Source: Gammaproteobacteria bacterium MOLA455 (lineage in GTDB: Bacteria; Pseudomonadota; Gammaproteobacteria; Pseudomonadales; Porticoccaceae). Taken from it: a stretch of DNA of 64,000 nucleotides. The number at the start of each line of letters is the position of its first letter. Positions within the stretch are counted from its first letter, which is position 1. The notes beneath the pieces were generated by a model. It did no database searches and was not told the DNA's origin. It saw only the letters and a list, made by a program, of their open reading frames with translations. Shown here one piece after another: positions 17,725 through 26,431 of this stretch. The DNA lies in contig AZIN01000001.1 in assembly GCA_000511875.1 (NCBI GenBank), positions 751,332 to 815,331 on the forward strand, given 5' to 3'. The position numbers and the translations under genes are program-made.

Positions 17725-18558
17725 TCATTTAACAAGCTGAATTTTTTCTGCACTCAATAAAATTCTTTTGCTTCTGTAAAGTGAACCCAGGGCCTGCTTA
17801 TATTTTTTCTTGGAGACCCTAAAGGTGCGGTATATCTCCTCTGGCTGGCTTTTATCGGTCAAAGTTGATACACCACCTGATGCGCGCAAACTTTCAATAA
17901 TTTGCTCACCTAAGTCGTGATCACCCTGCAGAGTTCCCTGAGAAATCACCAGATCAATCTTGCCATCAGGGCGAATATTCTTAATAAAGCCAGGCAATCG
18001 CTCACCGACCTTAAGTGGTCTAAATGCGTCATCGCGGAAAATAAGCCCCAAATACTGGTCGTTGATCACCGCTTTGTAACCCAGATCGGTGCGCCCAGCG
18101 ATTAACAGGTTAACCGCCTGACGAGGCTTAACCCATACTGACTCTTCAGCCAGATAGTCCTGCAGACGTGTAGATGCGGCAATACGGTCGCTATCCTGAT
18201 CATGAAATACGTAGACCACATAGGAATAACCTACTTCCATAGGCTTGAGCTGCTCGCTGTAAGGCACCAGCAGATCTTTTGGCAGCCCCCAATCCATAAA
18301 GGCGCCGGCGTTATTAACGTCTATGACTTTGAGCATTTCGCAGCGCCCCACTTCCACCCTGGGGCTTTCTGTAGTGGCAATTAACAGATCTTCAGAATCA
18401 AAGTAGAGAAAAACATCAATCCAGTCGCCTAGTTCACAGTCCTCTGGCGTATAGCGCTGAGGCAATAAAATCGTGCCCAACTCACCGCCATCCAAGTAGA
18501 CACCGAAATCGACTTCTTTAACCACTTCTAATTTATTAAACCTGCCAACCTGTGCCAT
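17725..18558 (-). CDS. CvfB-like S1 RNA-binding protein
   Basis: This 277-residue protein matches the CvfB family: three S1-like OB-fold domains followed by a C-terminal winged helix. Visible are GRFNKLEVVKEVDFGVYLDG (domain 1, residues 6-25), MLKVIDVNNAGAFMDWGLPK then DLLVPYSEQ (domain 2), LGYKAVINDQYLGLIFRDDA (domain 3), VGERLPGFIKNIRPDGKIDL and a basic C-terminus with FRVSKKKYKQALGSLYRSKR. The family binds RNA and affects expression of virulence or other genes in some firmicutes; its role in gammaproteobacteria is poorly defined. No operon partner is evident, since the receptor gene downstream has its own leader. Confidence 0.88.
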   Translation of the reverse strand: MAQVGRFNKLEVVKEVDFGVYLDGGELGTILLPQRYTPEDCELGDWIDVFLYFDSEDLLIATTESPRVEVGRCEMLKVIDVNNAGAFMDWGLPKDLLVPYSEQLKPMEVGYSYVVYVFHDQDSDRIAASTRLQDYLAEESVWVKPRQAVNLLIAGRTDLGYKAVINDQYLGLIFRDDAFRPLKVGERLPGFIKNIRPDGKIDLVISQGTLQGDHDLGEQIIESLRASGGVSTLTDKSQPEEIYRTFRVSKKKYKQALGSLYRSKRILLSAEKIQLVK

Positions 18559-18731
18559 TTTATTAACCGTGCCTTAAATTATTGAAAACCCAACTGAACC
18601 AATATCAAACTTGGATATACACAGCGGGTGAAAATAGAGGGCGCAGTATACAGCAGTTAAGGTGGTCTAGGCATACAAGCTTGGGCGGTTAAGCTCAAAC
18701 ACTTAAGACCTGCATCGAAGCAAGGACGCGG

Positions 18732-19055
18732 CTAACTATCTAAAGCTTTCGATTCGAATTCGGCAAGATCCGCACGCTGAATCTCCGCCAATTCTTCTAT
18801 CGACAGCTGCGCGGCAAGCATTCGTTTAATGTGATCAATAATGTCGGCAATTGTGACAAAGGATTCAATCTGCAGATCGGAAATATCAACATCGAAATGC
18901 TCCCCAAGATCCATGATCAATGATTTTTTTTTCAGCGAGCCAATGTTTAATTTATCTAAGGCTATGGAAGCATCCACTGCATCCACCACAGTCTGATTGT
19001 CGAGAATATAATCACAAACAATTTCTGCAACCCTTGGTTGTGTACTATTTGTCAT
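18732..19055 (-). CDS. Acyl-carrier-protein-like small protein
   Basis: This 107-residue acidic protein has the four-helix ACP pattern. The segment LNIGSLKKKSLIMDLGEHFD aligns with the usual GLDSLxxVELIMxLEExF at the phosphopantetheine site, so Ser40 could carry the prosthetic group. The invariant Asp before that Ser is Gly here (GSL instead of DSL), and three Lys residues follow the site, which is unusual for an ACP. It may be a divergent carrier for a secondary pathway or a non-modified ACP homologue. It is monocistronic, with AAGG nine bases before the ATG. No acyl-transfer or ketosynthase gene is next to it. Confidence 0.7.
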   Translation of the reverse strand: MTNSTQPRVAEIVCDYILDNQTVVDAVDASIALDKLNIGSLKKKSLIMDLGEHFDVDISDLQIESFVTIADIIDHIKRMLAAQLSIEELAEIQRADLAEFESKALDS

Positions 19056-19344
19056 GAGATCGCGCCTTTTTCTATAGGTGAAAATTTTTTTATCAACAAC
19101 GAAAAAATCAAACTATCACTAGTATCAACTAGGTATAACTCAATAAAGAATTAAATAGAGCGCTTTGTAGCTAGCTGGATAAAGAGCGCAAGAAAACAGC
19201 GGCACAATGTTCACGGCATAGCTACCGCCATGCTAAGCTCAGCGAACTTACTTAACACCTCGTTTAAGATCTACGCCAATTAATGGGAAAGCCTCAGTCA
19301 GTAGCCGGCTCTTTAATAATTGCTTCTTCAGGAACAAGAACAGC

Positions 19345-20544
19345 ATGCAAAACACCACAGCGAACGGCTTCACTAATGTCTGGATTTTAACCCTAAGCAA
19401 TGCTTTGGCAGCATCGATTATGGCGCTGATGATTTTGGTGGGCAGTTTGGTGGGCAGCGATCTGGCCCCGGCGGCAGAATGGGCGACACTGCCATTGGCG
19501 CTGACCATCTGCGGCACCGCAGCGGGGATTGTGCCAGCCACCAAAGTAATGCAGCGCCTAGGCCGCAAACAGGGACTTTGGGCTTTTATGGGGCTCGGTA
19601 TAATCGCCTGCGGGATTGCCATTGTAGCCTTGGAGCAACGTAGCTTTAGCCTCTTCTGCCTAGCTGCCGTGTTGCTCGGCACTACCAATTCCGCTCTGCA
19701 GCAGGTGCGCTTTGCCGCAATGGAGTCTGTAGCACCTGAGTCTGGCGCCAGCGCCGCGTCAATAGTGATGCTGGGCGGTATTCTGGCCGCTTTTGTCGGC
19801 CCGGAACTCGCCGTTCTCGGCGCTCATATGACCGCCGTCGACTATCAGGGCTCGTTCTGGCTTGGCGCCCTATCCATTACCTGTGGCGCATTGCTGCTGG
19901 GCACTTACAAACCAGCCCCTCTTGAAACCATCAGCAAACCCATAGCTGCAGGCTCGTTGCGAACTATTCTGTGCGGCCATGGATTTGTTCTCGCCGTAGC
20001 CAGTGGTGCAGTGGCTTTTGTGGTGATGTCCTTTGTGATGACCGGCACTCCGATCAGCATGCACCATACCTACGGTCATTCGCTGGTAGATACCAAATGG
20101 GTAATCCAAAGCCATATTGCAGCGATGTTTCTGCCCTCTTTAATAGCGCCACTGCTGTTTAGATGGCTGGGCATTAGAGGCTTGATGGCAGCCGGACTGG
20201 CTTGCTACGGAGCCACCATTGGCATCGGCTATTACGATATCAGCGTCAATGGCTTCTGGCTGCAGTTGGTGCTGCTGGGTGTGGGATGGAATTTTCTCTT
20301 TGTCGCCGGCACCGCACTGTTGCCCACCAGCTATAGAGAATCCGATCGTTTTAAGGCTCAGGCCTTTAATGACTCAACGGTGTTTTCACTACAGGCACTG
20401 GCTTCACTATCGGCAGGCTGGGCACTGAATTTGATTAGCTGGCAGCAGATGTTATTACTGTGCACCATACCCATCAGCTTGATGCTGTTGGCGCTGGCTT
20501 GGGACTTGACTCGATCAGCTAGGTTCAGCGGCGAGGGGCACTAG
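19345..20544 (+). CDS. MFS transporter
   Basis: This 399-residue protein has about 12 hydrophobic helices and the major-facilitator layout. The loop after TM2 has [20 protein letters not shown], a version of the GxLaDrxGrr motif, and [20 protein letters not shown] lies at TM4. Substrate is not predictable; the closest general group is the YfcJ/unknown drug- or sugar-type transporters. It stands alone and converges on queD, with stop codons overlapping by 4 bp. AGGA lies 11 bases before the ATG, so a slightly different start is possible. Confidence 0.88.
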   Translation: MQNTTANGFTNVWILTLSNALAASIMALMILVGSLVGSDLAPAAEWATLPLALTICGTAAGIVPATKVMQRLGRKQGLWAFMGLGIIACGIAIVALEQRSFSLFCLAAVLLGTTNSALQQVRFAAMESVAPESGASAASIVMLGGILAAFVGPELAVLGAHMTAVDYQGSFWLGALSITCGALLLGTYKPAPLETISKPIAAGSLRTILCGHGFVLAVASGAVAFVVMSFVMTGTPISMHHTYGHSLVDTKWVIQSHIAAMFLPSLIAPLLFRWLGIRGLMAAGLACYGATIGIGYYDISVNGFWLQLVLLGVGWNFLFVAGTALLPTSYRESDRFKAQAFNDSTVFSLQALASLSAGWALNLISWQQMLLLCTIPISLMLLALAWDLTRSARFSGEGH

Positions 20545-20894
20545 CCGCGGTAGATACAACCGCTGGTACAAGTCTCTTTGATAGTGATGCAGCTAAGCAG
20601 TGGCAGCGTAGGCTTGAGATGCTGCCAAATCCAGATCGCGAGGTTTTCGCTAGTGGGATTTTCCAGCCCTTCAATATCATTGAGGTAATGGTGGTCGAGC
20701 TGATCGTAGATCGGTGCAAAAGCCGCTTTAATATCACCAAAATCCATAATCCAACCAGATTGTTCCCCTACTGGACCTTCAACCGCCACAGTCACAAGAA
20801 ACGAATGACCATGTAGACGGGAGCACTTGTGCCCTTCTGGAACATTCGGCAAGCGATGCGCTGCCTCGATACTAAACTCTTTGTAAATTTGCAT
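20541..20894 (-). CDS. queD: 6-carboxytetrahydropterin synthase QueD
   Basis: This 117-residue enzyme of the PTPS/QueD family converts 7,8-dihydroneopterin triphosphate to 6-carboxy-5,6,7,8-tetrahydropterin, the second step of queuosine (preQ0) synthesis. Zinc ligands are His13 in [11 protein letters not shown] and His28/His30 in CSRLHGHSF; Cys24 is the catalytic nucleophile. [15 protein letters not shown] and [12 protein letters not shown] are also conserved, and the C-terminal [13 protein letters not shown] contains the Glu that holds the pterin. Length is normal. It is cytosolic, appears monocistronic, and its product modifies tRNAs, including the Asp and Asn tRNAs encoded close by. Confidence 0.94.
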   Translation of the reverse strand: MQIYKEFSIEAAHRLPNVPEGHKCSRLHGHSFLVTVAVEGPVGEQSGWIMDFGDIKAAFAPIYDQLDHHYLNDIEGLENPTSENLAIWIWQHLKPTLPLLSCITIKETCTSGCIYRG

Positions 20895-20972
20895 TTTTGT
20901 GCTTTCGAATGGCCTCTATTGGGGCGTATATTAGGGCCGCCGAAGAGATATGTATATAGCAGTAGAAAAGGT

Positions 20973-21000
20973 TTGACAGCCCATCCCAATTCGGTAGAAT
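20973..21000 (+). promoter_or_regulatory. Sigma-70 promoter for the tRNA-Val/tRNA-Asp operon
   Basis: TTGACA (20973-20978), a 16-bp spacer and TAGAAT (20995-21000) are followed by a GC-rich discriminator GCGCCCC just before the tRNA. A GC-rich discriminator is typical of growth-rate/stringently controlled stable RNA promoters. Confidence 0.85.
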
Positions 21001-21016
21001 GCGCCCCTCATTCAGT

Positions 21017-21092
21017 GGGTGGTTAGCTCAGCTGGTAGAGCATCGCCCTTACAAGGCGAGGGTCACAGGTTCAATCCCTGTACCACCCACCA
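21017..21092 (+). tRNA. tRNA-Val (anticodon TAC)
   Basis: The 76-nt gene folds as a full cloverleaf: acceptor GGGTGGT/ACCACCC, D arm GCTC..GAGC, anticodon stem TCGCC/GGCGA with loop CTTACAA (anticodon TAC, reads GUA/GUG), T arm ACAGG-TTCAATC-CCTGT, and an encoded CCA end. It is followed 18 bp later by tRNA-Asp in the same transcript. Confidence 0.97.
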
Positions 21093-21110
21093 AGTTTTAA
21101 AAGTTTATGC

Positions 21111-21187
21111 GGACCGGTAGTTCAGCTGGTTAGAATGCCGGCCTGTCACGCCGGAGGTCGCGGGTTCGAGTCCCGTCCGGTCCGCCA
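21111..21187 (+). tRNA. tRNA-Asp (anticodon GTC)
   Basis: The 77-nt gene has acceptor GGACCGG/CCGGTCC, anticodon loop CTGTCAC (anticodon GTC), T arm CGGGTTCGAGTCCCG, discriminator G and encoded CCA. G34 would be a queuosine target. Its last 16 bases plus 3 bp recur at 21361-21379. Confidence 0.97.
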
Positions 21188-21190
21188 CTA
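21172..21190. repeat. 19-bp repeat, copy 1 (3' end of tRNA-Asp)
   Basis: CCCGTCCGGTCCGCCACTA is present here as the tRNA-Asp 3' end and again exactly at 21361-21379. Such repeats arise from tRNA-gene duplication and deletion or from site-specific integration into the tRNA 3' end. Confidence 0.9.
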
Positions 21191-21200
21191 AAATAAATAA

Positions 21201-21229
21201 GGCTGCCTCGCAAGAGGTGGCCTTTTTTA
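21201..21229 (+). terminator. Terminator of the tRNA-Val/Asp operon
   Basis: GGCTGCCTC-GCAA-GAGGTGGCC pairs over 9 bp (two wobble pairs) and is followed by TTTTTTATT, 13 bp after the tRNA-Asp end. It is a clear intrinsic terminator. Confidence 0.9.
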
Positions 21230-21332
21230 TTGCCTGTGAGGAATGGACGATTAGGACGATAACCCTGGTCGACAAACTATGCCCGCGGCAGAGTTTGGAC
21301 GCACAGCTTGCCTGAGCACTCCGCAGGGAAGA

Positions 21333-21352
21333 AAAAAGCCCCTAGGCTTTTT
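21333..21352. terminator. Hairpin with A/T flanks, bidirectional terminator candidate
   Basis: AAAAAGCC-CCTA-GGCTTTTT is a perfect 8-bp stem with a 4-base loop lying between the two copies of the tRNA-Asp 3' end. It has the A-stem-T layout of bidirectional terminators, but no gene ends directly beside it. Confidence 0.6.
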
Positions 21353-21360
21353 GAATTAAC

Positions 21361-21379
21361 CCCGTCCGGTCCGCCACTA
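21361..21379. repeat. 19-bp repeat, copy 2 (orphan tRNA-Asp 3' end)
   Basis: This exact copy of the tRNA-Asp 3' end (T-arm half, acceptor strand, CCA and three more bases) has no tRNA body upstream. It is followed at once by its own terminator, so it may be the remnant of a second tRNA-Asp gene or an attachment-site scar. Confidence 0.88.
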
Positions 21380-21383
21380 TTAA

Positions 21384-21417
21384 GCCTCGTAAATCTCTGA
21401 CTTGCGGGGTCTTTTTT
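21384..21417 (+). terminator. Terminator after orphan tRNA-Asp 3' end
   Basis: GCCTCGTAA pairs with TTGCGGGGT (9 bp with wobbles, loop ATCTCTGAC) and is followed by CTTTTTTG. Its spacing from the orphan tRNA end resembles that of the real tRNA operon terminator. Confidence 0.75.
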
Positions 21418-21495
21418 GTGGGCTACCGCATTGCACCGCGGCCTACCGCATAGAGTGCCAGCCAAAAAAACAACTATCGACTGACTGTAATCCTC

Positions 21496-23508
21496 TTAAG
21501 ACGCCAAACTACGCTCACGCAATTTGCCAATCTCATCGCGTACCTGAGCCGCTTCTTCGAATTCCAAATTACGTGCGTGCTGATACATTTTGTCATCCAG
21601 CCGCTTGAGCTCTTTAGCTATATCGCGAATCGCCACCGGCGCCTCGTCTATCTCATAGCGCCCAAGACCCTCAGCCACTTTTTGACCGCGCTTAGTCTTA
21701 CCCTGTCCGGCATAAGCTCCTTCCATGATATCGGCAACAGATTTAGTGATACCCACAGGGGTCAGGCCATACAATGTATTGTGTTCAATCTGCTTGGCGC
21801 GACGACGCTTAGTCTCGTCAATGGCGCGGCCCATGGAACCGGTAATCTTGTCAGCGTAGAGTATGGCTTTACCGCGCACATGCCGTGCAGAGCGACCAAT
21901 GGTCTGAATTAATGACGTGTCAGAACGCAGAAAACCTTCTTTATCCGCATCAAAAATCGCCACCAGAGAAACCTCTGGCATGTCTAAACCTTCTCGCAGC
22001 AGGTTAATACCTACCAGCACGTCAAATTCTCCAAGGCGCAGATCGCGGATGATTTCGACACGCTCTACTGTGTCTATATCTGAGTGCAGATAGCGCACGC
22101 GGACGCCGTGCTCAGCCAAATAATCAGTCAGGTCTTCAGCCATGCGCTTGGTCAGAACTGTAATTAGGACGCGTTCATTAGCGGCGACGCAACGATGAAT
22201 TTCAGAGAGTACATCATCCACCTGATTCAGTGCCGAACGCACTTCGATCTCGGGATCTAAAAGCCCCGTGGGTCGCACCACCTGTTCAACCACCTGCCCT
22301 TCGTTAGCGGCTTCGTAGCGGCTCGGTGTCGCCGAGACAAAGATCATCTGTGGCGCCAAGCCCTCCCACTCATCAAAGCGCAGGGGACGATTATCTAGGG
22401 CTGAAGGCAATCTAAAGCCATACTCGACTAACGTTTCTTTGCGCGACCGATCTCCTTTGTACATACCACCAATCTGCGGCACTGTAACGTGGGATTCATC
22501 GATGATCAGCAGTGCATCGTCGGGCAGATAATCAAACAGTGTTGGCGGCGGATCGCCAGGCGGTCGACCTGAGAGATAGCGAGAGTAGTTCTCGATGCCA
22601 TTGCAATAACCCAGCTCACGCATCATTTCACTGTCGTAGCGGACTCTCTCGCCGAGGCGCTGAGCTTCAACCAGCTTGTCCACAGAGCGCAGTTGCGTCA
22701 GACGCTCATCCAGCTCAACGATAATTTTATCCGCGGCTTCAACCACTGTGTGGCGTGGCGTCACATAGTGAGACTTGGGATAGACGGTATAGCGCGGCAC
22801 TTTACGCAGCACTTCGCCGGTCAGCGGATCAAACAGGGTGAGGTTTTCTACCTCGTCGTCAAACAGCTCAATACGCAGCGCTTCATAATCTGAGTCGGCT
22901 GGATAGACATCGATCACATCCCCACGCACCCGATAAGACGAGCGATCAAAATCTATGTCATTGCGTTTGTATTGCAGTTCAGCGAGCCGCCGGAGAATAT
23001 CTCTCTGATCAATTTTTTCACCGCGGGATAGATGCAATAGCATCTTCATGTAGGCTTTGGGATCGCCAAGACCATAAATAGCCGACACAGTGGCGACAAC
23101 GATTACATCGCGACGCTCCATCAGCGCTTTGGTGGCGGACAGACGCATCTGCTCGATATGGGAGTTTACCGCGGCGTCTTTTTCAATAAAGGTGTCGGAT
23201 GAAGGCACATAGGCTTCGGGTTGGTAGTAGTCATAGTAAGAGACAAAATACTCGACCGCATTGTTGGGGAAGAAACTTTTAAACTCGCCATAGAGCTGTG
23301 CCGCCAATGTCTTATTGTGCGCCATAACAATAGTTGGCCGTTGCACAGCTTCCATGACTTTGGCCACAGTAAAGGTTTTACCTGAGCCTGTTACACCCAG
23401 CAGAGTCTGGGCGGAGAGGCCATTTTCTAGGCCTTGAACCAGCTTTTTTATCGCCTCCGGCTGATCTCCCGCCGGAGAGTAGTCACTCACCACAGTCAAC
23501 GGTGGCAT
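21496..23508 (-). CDS. uvrB: Excinuclease ABC subunit B
   Basis: UvrB is the DNA-damage verification helicase of nucleotide excision repair, working with UvrA and UvrC. The ATG at 23508 ([20 protein letters not shown]) gives about 670 residues, the normal length. A TTG at 23550 would extend it by 14 residues but overlaps the preceding mlaC gene. Motifs seen: Walker [18 protein letters not shown], the beta-hairpin region [20 protein letters not shown], motif [21 protein letters not shown], helicase motifs [23 protein letters not shown] and [20 protein letters not shown], and the C-terminal UVR coiled coil [20 protein letters not shown]. It lies 20 bp downstream of mlaC. Confidence 0.97.
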   Translation of the reverse strand: MPPLTVVSDYSPAGDQPEAIKKLVQGLENGLSAQTLLGVTGSGKTFTVAKVMEAVQRPTIVMAHNKTLAAQLYGEFKSFFPNNAVEYFVSYYDYYQPEAYVPSSDTFIEKDAAVNSHIEQMRLSATKALMERRDVIVVATVSAIYGLGDPKAYMKMLLHLSRGEKIDQRDILRRLAELQYKRNDIDFDRSSYRVRGDVIDVYPADSDYEALRIELFDDEVENLTLFDPLTGEVLRKVPRYTVYPKSHYVTPRHTVVEAADKIIVELDERLTQLRSVDKLVEAQRLGERVRYDSEMMRELGYCNGIENYSRYLSGRPPGDPPPTLFDYLPDDALLIIDESHVTVPQIGGMYKGDRSRKETLVEYGFRLPSALDNRPLRFDEWEGLAPQMIFVSATPSRYEAANEGQVVEQVVRPTGLLDPEIEVRSALNQVDDVLSEIHRCVAANERVLITVLTKRMAEDLTDYLAEHGVRVRYLHSDIDTVERVEIIRDLRLGEFDVLVGINLLREGLDMPEVSLVAIFDADKEGFLRSDTSLIQTIGRSARHVRGKAILYADKITGSMGRAIDETKRRRAKQIEHNTLYGLTPVGITKSVADIMEGAYAGQGKTKRGQKVAEGLGRYEIDEAPVAIRDIAKELKRLDDKMYQHARNLEFEEAAQVRDEIGKLRERSLAS

Positions 23509-23528
23509 AGGTAGGACGTCGGCCACTC

Positions 23529-24233
23529 TTATTCTGCTCTCAGGGCGCAAGGCGCCCTGCCGCTGCTCTGGGTTTTGCTGCAGATATCGGCAAAGTACTC
23601 GCGGTTTTTGCGGTTTAAATCAGCAATCAATCTATCTATACCCTGCTCTTCGATGGTTTCGCGGAATGAGTGTTTTTTGACCGAGACATAGGTGATGCCT
23701 TTAAAGCGAATATCTACCGCCTGCCAAATTCCCTTCTCAGGGTCAGTCTGTTTAATCATTACGTCTAAAATAATATCTGGTATCAGTGACGACACCATCA
23801 ATACCTGAACCCAGCCCATACTGGCGTGCTGATTGATGACTATATCGACAATCCGAAACTGTTGGCCAGAATACTTTTCCAGCCCTTCAAAGGCATAGCG
23901 CGCCAAAGTGTTTCTCACAGCCACAATCAAATCCTGTCGCTGGGTACGGGTCATTGCCGCGAAATTCTGCCGCCCCACTAGGGCCCTGGTGGTAGACGCT
24001 ATATCCCAGAGCGGCCGCAATCGCAGATCAATAAAGTCCTGATAGGCCATGGGATCACGGAGATAACGCTGTTTATCGGTCGAAAGCTGCAGGGAAATCT
24101 CACTAAATAGTGGCGCGAACTGCTTTTCAACCTCGGCCAAGACTGGCGCTTGCCCCTTGGCAACGCCCAACTCAGACATCAAAAAAAACGCTGCGGCCAG
24201 CAGACACTTACTTATCCGATTAATCTGATGCAA
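23529..24233 (-). CDS. mlaC: MlaC/Ttg2D-like periplasmic phospholipid-binding protein
   Basis: The protein matches the MlaC family, which shuttles phospholipid between the outer-membrane MlaA complex and the inner-membrane MlaFEDB transporter. I choose TTG at 24233 as start because GGAAGGA lies just before it and it opens directly into a signal peptide ([21 protein letters not shown]). An ATG at 24335 would add 34 residues of non-signal character. The mature part shows the typical [40 protein letters not shown] and IDIRF-type segments, and ends in a longer Cys-containing tail. It is an orphan here: no mlaA, B, D, E or F is adjacent, and it precedes uvrB instead. Confidence 0.85.
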   Translation of the reverse strand: MHQINRISKCLLAAAFFLMSELGVAKGQAPVLAEVEKQFAPLFSEISLQLSTDKQRYLRDPMAYQDFIDLRLRPLWDIASTTRALVGRQNFAAMTRTQRQDLIVAVRNTLARYAFEGLEKYSGQQFRIVDIVINQHASMGWVQVLMVSSLIPDIILDVMIKQTDPEKGIWQAVDIRFKGITYVSVKKHSFRETIEEQGIDRLIADLNRKNREYFADICSKTQSSGRAPCALRAE

Positions 24234-24448
24234 ACGAATTTCCTTCCATAAACGACCTACCCCAGAGTCAGCAAGCTCGAGATTATACAGTCTATAAGAA
24301 GTCAAATGAGCTGTGACCGAGAAAAAACTCGTCAACTGACAACCGGCTTGTCAGATCCATTGATAAAGCAAAGAGCAGAGCCAGATTGACCTACAACAAG
24401 ACTTTTTCAACAAGCTGAAAATAGCCGTAATTAAGTCCCCAGAAATTG

Positions 24449-24477
24449 TTGACTCTGCCCTCTATGCCACCTAAAAT
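24449..24477 (+). promoter_or_regulatory. Sigma-70 promoter for tRNA-Asn
   Basis: TTGACT (24449-24454), a 17-bp spacer and TAAAAT (24472-24477) are followed by a GC-rich GCCGGCC discriminator. It lies 27 bp before the tRNA gene. Confidence 0.8.
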
Positions 24478-24504
24478 GCCGGCCTTGTCGAAGAAACAGA
24501 CAAT

Positions 24505-24580
24505 TCCGCCTTAGCTCAGTTGGTAGAGCAAATGACTGTTAATCATTGGGTCCTTGGTTCGAATCCAAGAGGTGGAGCCA
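24505..24580 (+). tRNA. tRNA-Asn (anticodon GTT)
   Basis: The 76-nt cloverleaf has acceptor TCCGCCT/AGGTGGA (one G-T pair), D arm GCTC..GAGC, anticodon stem AATGA/TCATT with loop CTGTTAA (anticodon GTT), T arm TTGGTTCGAATCCAA, discriminator G and encoded CCA. Confidence 0.97.
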
Positions 24581-24590
24581 AATATAAGAA

Positions 24591-24618
24591 AGGCTGCAGA
24601 AATGCAGCCTTTTTTTTT
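24591..24618 (+). terminator. Terminator of tRNA-Asn
   Basis: AGGCTGCA-GAAA-TGCAGCCT is a perfect 8-bp stem with a GNRA-type loop followed by eight further T residues, starting 10 bp after the tRNA. Confidence 0.95.
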
Positions 24619-24948
24619 GACTATCTTTAGCCATTGATATAACCGCTAGATTTTTCACCATCTGCCGACAGGCCGACGTCTGGACGAACTGAAAAACTAG
24701 AATCCCCAGCCAGAAAAGAGCATAATCGGGCGCAGCAAGATAGGAAGTGCAATCCTAGAAGGGATAGCACTTCATTTAAGGTAGCGCTCAGGGTAGGTCC
24801 TGTACTCTGCGTAGTCGCTACTAAACCGCCATATTTAGATCTATTTGGGCGGCTGTAGTCAAGTTGGTGATAAAGCGTTCAAGGAGAGACTGTAGGTCTC
24901 AGCAGAACAGAATTAAGACTAAATGGAATTACAAAAGGAAATACACTA
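24619..24948. other. Long leader before wecA-type gene with ops-like motif
   Basis: This 330-bp stretch has no coding signal. At 24780-24786 it contains GGTAGCG, the core of the RfaH ops/JUMPstart element usually found upstream of polysaccharide genes. GTAGCG (24781-24786) can pair with CGCTAC (24816-24821), and CCGCC (24826-24830) with GGCGG (24848-24852). The leader therefore could form RNA or non-template hairpins. A 7-bp match can occur by chance, so this is only suggestive. Confidence 0.35.
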
Positions 24949-26016
24949 ATGATTCAGTATCTACCATCCCTCGCAGGCGTCGCCCTACTAAGCTTTGCTG
25001 TCACCAAGCTACTTATCCCAATATCTCATGCCACCGGGCTACTGGATCGCCCCCAGGGCCGTAAAACGCACCTTGGCGCAGTGCCCTTGGTCGGCGGCAT
25101 CTCCATCTACCTTTCGGTACTATTTTGTGCCGTATTGTTTCTCGACCTTCCCGAAAGCTTTATTGGCATTGCCCTAATCTGCGGCCTGATTACACTGATT
25201 GGCGCCCTCGACGACCGCTATCCCGTGCACCCCTACTACCGGCTGACCATGCAGCTTATTGCAGGCGTAACCCTTGCCACTGTCGGCGGCGCCAGTCTGC
25301 GAGACCTCGGTGATTTAACTGGGTTTGGTGCCATAAACCTAGGACTACTGGCAATCCCCTTTACCGCGATAGCGATTACCGGGCTCTGTAATGCCTACAA
25401 TATGGTCGACGGTATAGATGGACTGGCAGGTTCACTGACAATTGTCTCCCTGCTCAGCCTGCTGCTATTAGCCAACGGCCAAGCACCGGACAACCAAGTC
25501 GCCCTACTTGCCTACATCGCCACTTCTATTGGCGTATTCCTAATGTTTAACCTGACAATCGGGCCCTTTGCCAAGACTAAGGTCTTTATGGGCGATGCTG
25601 GCAGTACCTTTCTCGGCTGCGCCGTCGCCATTGCCATGATCCACTTCACTCAGAGCAACCACGCAGTGATTCAACCGGCAACCGCACTCTGGTTGGTTGC
25701 TATCCCGCTGATGGATATGGTCAGCACTATGGTGCGCAGAGTTAGCAAAGGTCGCTCGCCGTTCCATGCAGATCGAACTCATCTGCATCATATTTTGATG
25801 CGCGCTGGCTTTACTCAACAGCAGGCATTAATGGCGATCATTTTGGCTGCGGCAGTCCTTGCCGGGATCGGCATTGTGTTGGAACGAGCATGGCCCCAGA
25901 GTGAAGTAGTCTCTTTTACGTTGTTTTTGATGGTTTTTGGGCTCTACTTTAAGTTTATCTTTAAGCATGCGTTTAAGTTTGCACGGACTGTCCGACAGCT
26001 GGTTTTTAAGAACTGA
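24949..26016 (+). CDS. wecA: UDP-GlcNAc:undecaprenyl-phosphate GlcNAc-1-phosphate transferase (WecA/MraY family)
   Basis: This 355-residue inner-membrane protein has about 11 hydrophobic segments. It should transfer a sugar-1-phosphate from a UDP-sugar to undecaprenyl phosphate, starting O-antigen or another glycan. Diagnostic residues are the DD pair in LIGALDDRYPVHPYYRL, the metal-site motif CNAYNMVDGIDGLAG, GDAGSTFLGCAVA and the cytosolic HADRTHLHHILMRAGF loop typical of WecA-type enzymes. AAAGGAAA precedes the ATG. It stands alone: no other glycan gene is beside it, although a sugar transferase occurs at the right end of the window. A strong terminator follows. Confidence 0.92.
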   Translation: MIQYLPSLAGVALLSFAVTKLLIPISHATGLLDRPQGRKTHLGAVPLVGGISIYLSVLFCAVLFLDLPESFIGIALICGLITLIGALDDRYPVHPYYRLTMQLIAGVTLATVGGASLRDLGDLTGFGAINLGLLAIPFTAIAITGLCNAYNMVDGIDGLAGSLTIVSLLSLLLLANGQAPDNQVALLAYIATSIGVFLMFNLTIGPFAKTKVFMGDAGSTFLGCAVAIAMIHFTQSNHAVIQPATALWLVAIPLMDMVSTMVRRVSKGRSPFHADRTHLHHILMRAGFTQQQALMAIILAAAVLAGIGIVLERAWPQSEVVSFTLFLMVFGLYFKFIFKHAFKFARTVRQLVFKN

Positions 26017-26038
26017 TCCAAAAGACCACTAGTACAAC

Positions 26039-26076
26039 AAAAAAGGCCCCAGCACGATTGCTAGGGCCTTTTTTAT
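26039..26076. terminator. Strong bidirectional terminator after wecA
   Basis: AAAAAAGGCCC...GGGCCTTTTTT forms a stem with one internal C/A mismatch, continued by AGC/GCT and a 6-base loop ACGATT. It starts 22 bp after the wecA stop. Confidence 0.92.
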
Positions 26077-26431
26077 TATTCGTGGATGAGGTTTTGTTTA
26101 ACCCTCATACTGGATAGGCTCGCTGCATCGTATTGCCCGTTTTCTTGAATGACTTACTCGGCCTTATCGGCTGCCCAATTTCCGCGAGCTAACTGACCTT
26201 CTTGTCAGTCGATCTTTCACTCTTTTTCTTCATAACATTTCACGTGCTATACCAATAGTATTCATTGGCGACTACATGAATAAAATTAATTTTTCAGGCG
26301 TTCCCGATCTCTTAAGACAATTCATCACAACGAATATCAGTGTTTAATATTACTACATACGAGCAGTTGAGCAGTTGAGCAGTTAGAGAGCTCTGCCATT
26401 ACCACTCAGCTGAGCCCCTTTGCTACGAAGA
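26077..26431. other. Intergenic stretch with 8-bp triplicate
   Basis: No gene is visible in this 355-bp stretch, which lies downstream of both the wecA gene and the type I secretion locus. GAGCAGTT is present three times in perfect tandem at 26361-26384. No terminator for the minus-strand locus was recognised; a CTCAGCTGAG palindrome near 26408 lacks a T run. Confidence 0.6.
26361..26384. repeat. Perfect 3 x 8-bp tandem repeat (GAGCAGTT)
   Basis: Three uninterrupted copies of GAGCAGTT, about 50 bp downstream of the last gene of the secretion locus. It is a simple slippage-prone array with no known function. Confidence 0.9.

Noticed and set aside
20895-20972. preQ1-type riboswitch upstream of queD
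   Set aside because: The minus-strand leader is short and shows no recognisable preQ1 aptamer hairpin or A-rich tail.
26361-26384. GAGCAGTT triplicate as a CRISPR or iteron origin
   Set aside because: Only three 8-bp copies with no spacers, no replication gene and no partner sites.
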